NCBI GenBank assembly: GCA_963920635.1
Contig: OY987298.1
Span: forward strand, 3,348,001-3,412,000
DNA: 64,000 nt
Source of the DNA: Pseudeuparius sepicola
Lineage: Eukaryota > Arthropoda > Insecta > Coleoptera > Anthribidae
Reading direction: 5' to 3'
Shown here one piece after another: positions 55,746 to 64,000 of the stretch; position 1 is the first letter of the stretch; the number at the start of each line of letters is the position of its first letter. Made by a program: the position numbers and the translations under genes. The notes beneath the pieces were generated by a model. That model saw only the letters and a program-made list of their open reading frames with translations, did no database searches and had not been told where the DNA came from.

Positions 55746-57420
55746 AGGGTAGTTTCCTGTAATCAAATTTTCAAATAAATTGCACATAACTTGATTCATC
55801 AAGTCCTAAGATAGCTTTAACCATTTTTTATTTCCCGAATAAGTATCCACGAAGTTAGAATTTTCAAAATAAAATTTAAATTTATTTGAATTTGCGTTCG
55901 GGACCCGACCACATAATAACGAGCCGAACATTTTCATTCGTTTTTTTATCATGTGGTACGGACTTGGACTGGAGACCTAATCTTATTATTTTGTGATTTG
56001 ATATGTCACTAGTCAAATAATATCAGCTGGAGTTTTGTTTATATTTCAAAATTTGTAATTTTATCAAAGTTATTGAGGGGTTCCAAACGATTTTGAATTT
56101 TATATTTTATTAAAACCATTGTTTATCGCGTCGCCATAATAGTAAAGAACTAAATGAGGTTTTAATTCATTTTTATACCTGACCTAAGTGTTTACAAATC
56201 AAGGATTAAAATAAGGTAAGCAAGTAGGCAATGTAAATTTTTATAATTGCTCCTTTCTTATAATATAATTAAAAATTGTGCTTGTGTTTGAAATTGAGAG
56301 AGATAGTGTAATAAAATCTAATTAATTACAAATGCAAATCTTAACTTATGTACATGGTACAATCCTAAACCCTATAGTTTCAATTACAAAGAAAAATGAA
56401 TAGGTAGCATAAAATTGATATTGGTAGTAGGTAGTTCAATCCCCAGATAAAAGTGTTTGAGAGCAAAGTATAATTTAGTAAGCACTCTTTCTCAATTTGA
56501 TTGTAGGTAGGTACCTAAAGAATATAAATAGGTAATCATTTAAATTCCAAGAAATACCTACCTACCTGATGCATTTATATAGGTATGAGAGTAGATAGAG
56601 TGTTTAATTTGCTTTCTGTTTCAGTGCGAAGAAGTTGACAAAGAGTAAAGTAATGGCTCCTTGTTAAAGCAAGTTCAGACAATCTTCCGGAAATTGACAT
56701 ACCTATTTATGCTCTCACAATTTTTAAAGCGAGATGCCAAAGCGAAACAATCTCGCGAAACGCGAAAACCGCAAAGCTAGAAAGCTAGGTTATGTTTCGA
56801 TACCCACAAAACATCAAGATTAGGTTAGGACGGCACCCTTATCGTTACTAGTTTGCTGCACCGTTGCCAGATCCCCTTTCGGACTTGTATTCAGAAGTAA
56901 ATCCTGTACTCCAAAGACCGACTATTCTTCAACAATGATTGAGAAAGTATATTATATCATTACGGAATATAGTGTTTTTTTTTTATAAAGTTAACTGCTG
57001 TTATTATTTATTGCAATTAATAGGTTTGTTCTAGGAAGCAATCTCAAACTAGTCCGAACCAATAACCAGAGTTAAAAACAGTTAGAGAATTTGAACTGTA
57101 TAATCAACTTTATGTTGACAATTTGAGTTTCCATACTAGAACACAGCTATTCTAATAACAAAATATTCGACCAGCAAGGAAAAATCACACGAGTTGGCAA
57201 CGTACAATAAACGAATAAAGCTTCAAGGCTTCGCGGTCCTATTCACATAGCTCAAAATTATTATGACGTCAAAATTAAGAAAACCGTTAAAAACGGAAAT
57301 AATTTTGAACCCAATTTTCTCCCAAAGGAGGTAAAATTTTTAGTTTAGAATTTTACTAGTGTAGTCTGCATCAATACAGGCTTTCAACAAAATAAAATTT
57401 GAAAAACGGTTAAATGCCCT
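55746..57420. mobile_element. 1.68-kb non-coding element with AGGGTA ends (copy 2)
   Basis: Reverse-oriented copy of 20798-22478 with high identity along its whole length (GGGACCCGACCACATAAT, GTACGGACTTGGACTGG). It starts AGGGTAGTTTCC and ends GTTAAATGCCCT. The flanking bases do not form the AT duplication seen at copy 1. No coding frame. Confidence 0.85.
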
Positions 57421-58317
57421 ATTCTGGTGGTAATTTGACATTGAAAAAAACCATTCTTAGGTTATTGGAAATGCAGAAAGGATTCTCCAGAATATATTTT
57501 TTAATATCTCAACAATACAAAATTTCCCATTTGTTGCGAACGCTTGGTATACCGTTGTGAAAGATAGAGCTACATTTATGTTCCCTCGAAAACCTACCTA
57601 AACGTTTCAGTTTTGCGAATTTTTGTCCGTTTTGCCAGTTGCCCTGTTCCAGGCACACAAATTATAATTAGCAGGACATTTCTATTTACTTATCGACGCA
57701 AATACGTGGAAATTGCTGTGATTCATCGGTGGACGACATGCGGGCCCAAAAATACGGAGGATATTTATTTAAATTCGTAAATATGGCGGATAACCATAGA
57801 TGTTTACTTAGGGGAGAATGAGGTCGTTGGATATAATATTTATATTATGTATTTATAGTGCTTGTCATAAAGTTTACATCAAATGGGAAACATTTTTATT
57901 GTTAGGTTTTTGAAAATCTTATTTCGGCTATGCTGGTGTATATTTTGGGCACACTATTGCGAGTAAGAAGGGTCGTGGCATCACAACTTATGCATGTCAA
58001 ATTTGACATTTGAAATAAGATATTAAAGAAATGTGTTCACGCTGTATTATTGTGCCTCTATGGCAATCTTATTGGGAATTGAAGCTAAGCGATACGCTAC
58101 CTGGTGGCCAAATGCAGAACTAAGTCTCGATGACATTCGTTTTTTCCCGTCCCAAGTGTTTACATTTGCCGGCCGTGAATTTCACCATTTTTATCACATT
58201 TTTATTGTTATTTTTTGTTGATCTGTTACATTTTTGTTTATTGTTATTAAATTCAATATCTATGTGATAGGACGTTGGTTTAACCTGGATAGTACAAAGA
58301 AGACCAAGCTAAGGAAC
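57421..58317. other. Intergenic DNA without recognised features
   Basis: AT-rich, short frames only. Nothing supports a gene. Confidence 0.4.
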
Positions 58318-58488
58318 ATGGCTTCTAACAACGGTTATTGTGTGTCCCAGTGCAATTCCTGGACCAAAAAGAATATTGAAACAAATTTAAGCTATATGCG
58401 TTTCCCAGGAAAAACGCACGAAAAGTTGATGTTGAGACTTGAGACTAATGATGGGATAAGAGAGTTAACTCAGGCAGATTTTTCCTAA
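58318..58488 (+). pseudogene. THAP-domain fragment
   Basis: ATG 58318 encodes MASNNGYCVSQCNSWTKKN, then LSYMRFPGKTHEK. Cys-x3-Cys followed ~20 residues later by the MRFP motif is the N-terminal half of a THAP zinc finger. The expected basic WxxAxRR part is lost (LMLRLETNDG follows) and the frame stops at 58486. No transposase core is visible, so it could come from a THAP-type transposon or a decayed gene. Confidence 0.5.
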
Positions 58489-59778
58489 AAACAAAAAACA
58501 CAAAACAAACAAGTAGTAGTATTCATTTTTCAATGGACATTGCTCGATATAATGACCTTAAACACCTGGTCAATAATAGTATTAGAAAAGCCGAAATATG
58601 CTTGCATCGCCCTCCAGCTCCTGCCTTGCAAAAACAATGCATTTTTTACTGAATTTTAGCAGTGCGAATCTTTTAAGTCACTAATTATCTGATGGAAATC
58701 TGACTGCAAAGCACTTGTTTGCAGGCAAAAGGCAAGAGTTTAATAAAAGTAGGTATCCCATTGGTTTATGCCAAGAAATAATGTGCCCTACAGCAAACAC
58801 TTTCTCCGTCTTTCTCCCCTTCAACTACTGATCTAGAGTTAATATTGTTAGGTAATATTGCCACAATCTACAAGGCTAGGGGTTATCCGAGCCTTTTTAT
58901 TCTAAAAATTCTCGAAAACAGGAAGAATTACGAAAATTGAGTACACACCTGCCCTAGGAACAACCTATAACCACTGTTAAACTCATGAACCTATCTCAAC
59001 AAAATTAACAACAACAAATATATACAATTATAAAATAACAACATATAAACAATAAACACACAAAACAATTACAAAAATACACAGGAAAACTAAATAAATT
59101 GTTAAAAATCGCCGACCGAAAAATGAAATAATGTCATCGACGTTAGTTCAACTAATGGCCACTTGGCGCTGCGATCTTAATTTGAATTCCCAATTGGGAG
59201 AGGTATTCGTTTTTTTCAATTATTTCTCTCGATATTTCTTTCCCGCAAATAACCTAATGGTTGTTCTATTACTAAAACATAACAATACAAATAAGTTTCA
59301 ATAGGAGAAAAATATAATTTTTAAAATCTAATGATAAAAAGTGATATGTAGGAGGTAGATATCAAGTTTATTATTTTATTTAACAATATTTTTGAAGTGA
59401 ATTTCGTAAACAAATTATGCGCGCCTCCCCCATAAGGTCATTTGGTCAATGACCCACCTAATTTATTTCACATTTTTTCAAATGTTTAATAATAAACTAT
59501 CTTTTAAAAATGCAATTACATTTTCAAGCAAAAATTCCACAATTATTACTAATGGAGCCAAGATTACTAATGTCTAATAATAATTCACTCCTATCCGCAG
59601 CCGCCTGGCCGTATTTTAAATTGACCTCACTGGTTAATGTGCCAATCCACAAGGATAAATGCATTGTATGTGAGACAGAGACAACAGCATACGCGCCCGC
59701 TCTGAAGCCGAAAAGAGACAAGTAGATGACGAAATCATCGACGGCCGAACATTCATAATGTATGCTTTATCTTTATAT
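58489..59778. other. Intergenic DNA without recognised features
   Basis: AT-rich, with an ACAACA/ATAAAC-rich patch at 58990-59110. No credible coding frame. Confidence 0.4.
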
Positions 59779-60781
59779 GGCGGTTTCACATAGCAGTCAA
59801 CTGCAATCGCAGTTCAACTGTTCGTTGGGGGAGGCTTAAATTGCTATAGCAGAACTGTTATGTGGTGTTTCACAATATTTGCAAAAGTATGTTGACAGTA
59901 GTAGTTAAAAAATGGCGCCGAATAAAGTAAAGTGTATGCTTTCATGTACCTTTTGATAAATATTAGACGTAAATATAAGAAAAAAAGGTATTGGGTGAAA
60001 TATAGAGGAAAGTACCCTAATATGACACCACATTACATTTTTTTCTGAATTCTGTCCTATAATGTATTATAATGCGCAAACTTACGTCGAATAGGTTTAA
60101 TATAGTCTCTATTTTCACTGCAGTTTATGTAGGATTGCCAAATATTAACAGTTGTTGCGTAAATGAGAATTATGAAGAAAAGTCAAATCTTCAATTTTTA
60201 AAATTGGGTGCCTAATATGAGACAGTCTCATATCCAGGTTTAACAAAAACACTACTTAACACAAAATAATTTTTATTTAAAAAACTTTAAAAGAATATCA
60301 ACTTACATAGTATACAACTCTTTAATTATATAACATTTTACATTCATATTATTAGGAATCTAAATTGGAAGAAGCGAGTCTCCTTATATGAGATAATAAC
60401 TTTTATTCGATACAACAAACAACAAAAATATATTAAACACTTACCACGTTATTCAGAATTACACGGTAACCGAAGCTCTTTAAAAGTTTGTGCACGTACA
60501 GTTGAAGTAAACAATGCCGTTCTTAACCTAAAAATTTAGATGAGATATACACTGCACATGCGGCGACTTATACCATTAGTGATTATTTGAGACATTGGCA
60601 GCTAGATGGAGACTCTTACTTTAGGAGTTAGTGTGGGGTCTCATATTGGGAACTGTCTCATATTAGGGTACTTTCCTCTAACAGTATCTGCGACTCCGAT
60701 CACATCGATATTCGCTTGGCAGCGGAACCACGCCCACCAAACAGTCACTGCGATCGCAGTCGAGTGCTATGTGAAGTCGCC
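59779..60781. mobile_element. Inverted-repeat element with TTCACATAGCA ends
   Basis: GGCGGTTTCACATAGCAGTC at the left is matched by GCTATGTGAAGTCGCC at the right, continuing inward through ACTGCAATCGCAGT / ACTGCGATCGCAGT. GC-bounded ends resemble PIF/Harbinger elements, but I found no target duplication. About 330 bp remain without the MITE nested at 60005-60678. Confidence 0.65.
60005..60678. mobile_element. 674-bp MITE, GAGGAAAGTACCC ends, TA target
   Basis: GAGGAAAGTACCCTAATATG at the left is inverted at the right (TATTAGGGTACTTTCCTC), with TA on both sides. Internal TATGAGAC / GTCTCATA motifs recur near both ends (60218-60236 and 60642-60662). Non-coding. Confidence 0.88.
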
Positions 60782-61640
60782 TCCATGGGCGTAAGTAGCA
60801 AAAATCTTTCAAAATGTCGTTTTTTCCGCAGGTTTTAGGGAAGTTTCGATGTTGCAAAAGGTGCAAAATAGTGTGGTGATTAGTTTGAGCTGCGCACAGT
60901 AAAAATTCATCCCGATTACAATCACAAATTACATCGTGAAATCCGGGATGTCAAAAGGAAATTTGAAAATTCATTTTCTCGAAAACTGCGTCCGACCGGG
61001 AAAAACTAAGGCCTGCGGAATTATCCACCCCGATTTGACCTACCTCTACACACGAGCCACGTTTGAAGCAAAATATTAATAAGGCTTTTTAGTGGTATAG
61101 CGGGTAAATCTATATTTATATTCACAGGTAGAAAAATCCACCCTTAAACAAATTATTGATAAACAAATTTTTCTTGAGTGCTAGAAAAAGTATTACCTAA
61201 TGGCGCCAAAAGTTGCCGCAAAGTTTCTGGGAAACGTTGAATAACCAGAAAAATTACCTGGAAACTTTTTATGAATGGTCTTGGAAATATGAATATTGGC
61301 TTCTATAACAAGTTATTCACGGTGGTTCTCAGAAAAGGCATACGACCGATTTGTTGAAGCGAAAAAACCAGTTGGGCGTAAATATAATTTCAATTGATAT
61401 TTCCAAGAAACGAGAATAATTTAGTTTGGGGTCGTTGGTCAAAACGAATGATTTCTAAGGCCTCGAACTTCGATAAAGTTGCGAGATGAGTTTTATAGTG
61501 GGAAATCGAACATTTTCGGAGTTTGGTAATTAGTTTATTGTATAATACTATGCGGGGGCGAACAAATGCAACATAGTTTACACCAATAGGCGCAATTGTG
61601 TACCCAAAACATGCACCAACATAGCCATAATAGTAATAAT
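60782..61640. other. Intergenic DNA with an old shared segment
   Basis: GTAGAGGTAGGTCAAATCGG (minus strand, near 61045) also occurs in variant form at 24573-24592, followed in both by GGGGTGGAT and TTCCGCAG. This indicates a dispersed repeat whose limits I cannot define. No gene. Confidence 0.45.
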
Positions 61641-63090
61641 TAGAGTAACCCAAATATGCAAGTCGAAACCCTAAAAATATGCGCGTAAATATGCAAATAA
61701 TTTAGTCAAAATATGCAGGAAAATATGAAAATTAAGAAATACTTTAAAAATATAAATTTATATATAATAATAATAATAATAAACATATATAATGTACATA
61801 CAAATTTCTAAATGCTTTTATACATAGTAAAAGTAACAATATTTTATTTTAAATTTTATACATACAGGGCGATTGAACTAAATCTAAATATGCATTTATT
61901 ATAAATTATAAAAACCAGGTTGAAATTTAGTTGCTCAAAATTGTCAATTAAAAAATTTTGTCTTCTATCGGAATTCTTCGTAGTGTTGTTTCACTTGGGA
62001 CATTAAATTTGCAATACTTCTAGAGAAAAGAAGTGAAGTTTTGATTACGTAGCTTTGGCAACGGAAGATTTGACGCCATCATTGCACGACATAGGTCTCG
62101 GTTAAAGATGTCTTTTTCATTTGGCTCCTTATTTTTGGACATTGGTTGGAAACATGGCGTTAATGTCGGTTGTGGCACATCTCCAGATTTCATCTTACTC
62201 AATTTGGCAATATGAGTAGAAGTTTTCACATGTTGGTCTACTTGGAATTGTTTATCGCATGGAATCTGCAATGAAAGAAAAATTGAATTATTAATAGATA
62301 CGTAGGTAGGAACTTCGATAGACATGTTAAACGAAAGTGTCGTGATTCCTGAGAGTCCCAATGGTGCGAAATCGGTTGATATAATATGTGTTATTTTTCT
62401 AGATAAAAATATACATAGACAAACGAATAAAAAATATATGGGGTTCCATAATATAGGTATCCCAAGAAGAATTTAACTTTCGAACGATTTTGCACCATTG
62501 GTTCACACTGTATATTGAATATTCAAAAACTATACTTACAATTTTAACGCACGCAGAACAGTAGACTTTTCCCATATCTATTCTTAGTTCTTTGTATGGC
62601 TTAATCCACACTGACGCACTATTGACTTTGGGCATTTTACTTAGTAGAATACAACAACTCCCAACACAAAACAAACACAAATCGAGACCGACGTGATCAC
62701 TTCAAAAGCAGAATCAGAAATAAAATGCAGAAATGGATTATCCTTCCTATATAAATATTTACCTATCTATAATTTATTCTGTCCTTTTCAATAATTGTAC
62801 TTTATTAAATAGGTATAAATACCTACTTTATTCGTTTTCAGATCACCAGGATTAGTGCCCATAAAATTATAATTTATGATATTATTTTGGGAAAACCAGG
62901 TACCTACCTACCTAGACACCGACCCCTGTTCCCAAAAATGAATGAAACGCCTGCCAAAGATTTAAATTACCTAAATTCTTTCAATTATGCACAATATGCC
63001 ATATTTTAAGGATATATGCAAGTATTTAAAAACATGCATATAATATGCTAAATATGAAAAATATGCGTGTTGCATATTTGGGATACTCTA
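61641..63090 (-). mobile_element. 1.45-kb hAT element, TAGAGTAWCCCAAATATGCA ends
   Basis: Ends are inverted: TAGAGTAACCCAAATATGCA and TGCATATTTGGGATACTCTA. Flanks GTAATAAT (61633-61640) and GTAATATT (63091-63098) are an 8-bp target duplication with one mismatch. AATATGCA is repeated many times just inside both ends. It contains a two-exon fragment of a BED/CGGBP1-like transposase. Confidence 0.88.
61948..62635 (-). pseudogene. BED/CGGBP1-like hAT transposase N-terminus, two exons
   Basis: Exon 1 (62635-62540) encodes MPKVNSASVWIKPYKELRID and VYCSACVKI, ending at GTAAGT. Exon 2 (62265-61948), after TTTCATTGCAG, continues IPCDKQFQVDQHVKTSTHIA, then FNRDLCRAMMASNLPLPKLR. The Cys-x2-Cys...His-x5-His finger and FNxDLCxAMxASNxPLxKL block are typical of CGGBP1-like hAT proteins. 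An in-frame TAG at 62020-62022 interrupts the frame, and the DDE core is absent. Confidence 0.75.
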
Positions 63091-63329
63091 GTAATATTTT
63101 TTTCAATAATAAATTCCAACACTGTATAGAAGATATAATTTGAATGTTATTTCGCAGATTTACTCTTGCCCGCTGATTAAGTTTTCTTCTAAAATTTATG
63201 AAACTTTTCTTCTAAAATTTATGAAAATACGCCATGTATACTTGTAAAATTAAATGGACAAAATAAACACACATTTTATATTATGTTGGATTTTATATTC
63301 GTTAACAGACACATTTATTTTTTCCACAG

Positions 63330-64000
63330 TATACAGGATGATTTTTTTAGGTCTACCACCGCCATTTTCTCGCTTATTTTACGCCCTACAAAAAAAGCGT
63401 AAGAAACAAAAATGTGGAAATTTTGGACAGCTAAGTGGTGCTGCAAAATAAATCGGCATCCATGGACAACTTGTCGCCCAATATTAAAAATACCTCAAAT
63501 TGAGCAAAACTATTAATAGCCGTGGAATGTTTATTTTAAGAGACAGAGGAAAACTGTTATATTGAAAATTGATGGCACTGAGAAGCTTTTTCCATGCACG
63601 TAGTCAGATGGTTTCAGCAAATTACACGGGGTCTTCGGCTCTCTTGAGGCCATGAAAGTTTTTTTGTTTATTTCTTATTAAGCGATTTTCTCGCTTATTT
63701 TAGGCCGCACAGAAAATACGTAAAAAAACAAAATATGGAAATTTGGATCAGCGAGGCGACTTTAAAAAGGGAATGGGCCTCCATGCCCAACTTTTCGCGG
63801 TGTACTAAAAAAACTGTAAATCGACAAAAATTTTCATGGTCTCAAGAGAGCCGAAGACCCTGTGTAATTTGCTGAAACTATCTGACTATGTGGATGGATA
63901 AAGCTTCTCAGTGCCATCAATTTTCAATATAAAAGTTTTTCTCTGTCTCTTAAAATAAACATTCCACGGCTATTAATAGTTTTACTCAATTTGAGGTTTT
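63330..64000. mobile_element. Palindromic element cut by the window end
   Basis: 63480-63650 is reverse-complementary to 63825-64000 (GAGCCGAAGACCC / GGGTCTTCGGCTC; CCACGGCTATTAATAGTTTT). The left end reads TATA-CAGGATGATTTTTTT. A block starting TTCTCGCTTATTTTA is also repeated directly at 63366 and 63688. The right end is outside the window. Confidence 0.75.

Noticed and set aside
20797..60020. Similarity of GAGGAAACTACCCTA (22465) to GAGGAAAGTACCCTA (60005)
   Set aside because: The element boundary falls on opposite sides of the motif in the two cases, so I treat the match as coincidence or remote relation, not the same terminus.
1..64000. tRNA, rRNA or other host RNA genes
   Set aside because: I scanned for A-box/B-box-like pairs and rRNA-like blocks by eye and found none convincing; a tRNAscan-type search would settle it.

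Overview
The window is non-coding, transposon-packed DNA from an arthropod, almost certainly an insect. Reasons: an insect-type errantivirus (gag, pol, env), DNA transposons with spliced transposase genes and TA or 8-bp target duplications, Penelope-like elements with GIY-YIG domains, AT-rich intergenic DNA, CCTAACC runs and TACC-type microsatellites. I found no ordinary host gene, tRNA, rRNA or CRISPR array. The order cannot be fixed from this sequence; the microsatellites fit Hemiptera or Lepidoptera but do not decide it. Layout, left to right: AT-rich DNA and a ~56-bp minisatellite (960-2140); a ~6.8-kb element with long terminal inverted repeats (2590-9401) that holds a hAT remnant whose 5' end is triplicated, each copy with a heat-shock-like promoter, plus a THAP exon and a second inverted-repeat element with a decayed spliced gene (6767-8917); a hAT derivative with an exact 8-bp target duplication (9684-12174); three foldback elements of about 1.1-1.5 kb beginning CAC/CAGGG and flanked by TA (13023-14504, 15417-16640, 19023-20131); a duplicated unit (20157-22610 and 28350-28990), one copy filled by an AGGGTA-ended element and the other preserving its empty site; a 740-bp hAT MITE (23681-24420); a hammerhead-like motif (26620-26659). 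From 30 to 43 kb there are satellite-like modules, a Penelope relic, a tandemly repeated 1.47-kb unit interrupted by a 3.6-kb DD41D transposon, and small MITEs. From 43.3 to 51.6 kb a Tc1/mariner-like element with a very wide D-E spacing (about 83 residues) is split by a 6.8-kb errantivirus. Then come two head-to-head Penelope 3' ends, each with a hammerhead motif (51623-53705), a 1.4-kb palindrome (54046-55453), a second AGGGTA element (55746-57420), a THAP fragment, nested MITEs (59779-60781), a hAT with a BED-like gene (61641-63090) and a palindrome cut by the window edge. The most functional-looking locus is the errantivirus at 44667-51498. Its LTRs differ only by one homopolymer base, its 4-bp target duplication is exact, all three frames are open, a -1 slippery heptamer lies in the gag/pol overlap, and a splice donor/acceptor pair can join a short upstream ORF in frame to env. 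Read together, the window records layered insertions: satellites and old elements are hosts, the DD41D element and AGGGTA elements are later, and the errantivirus is among the youngest. All gene calls rest on motif recognition by eye without database searches.
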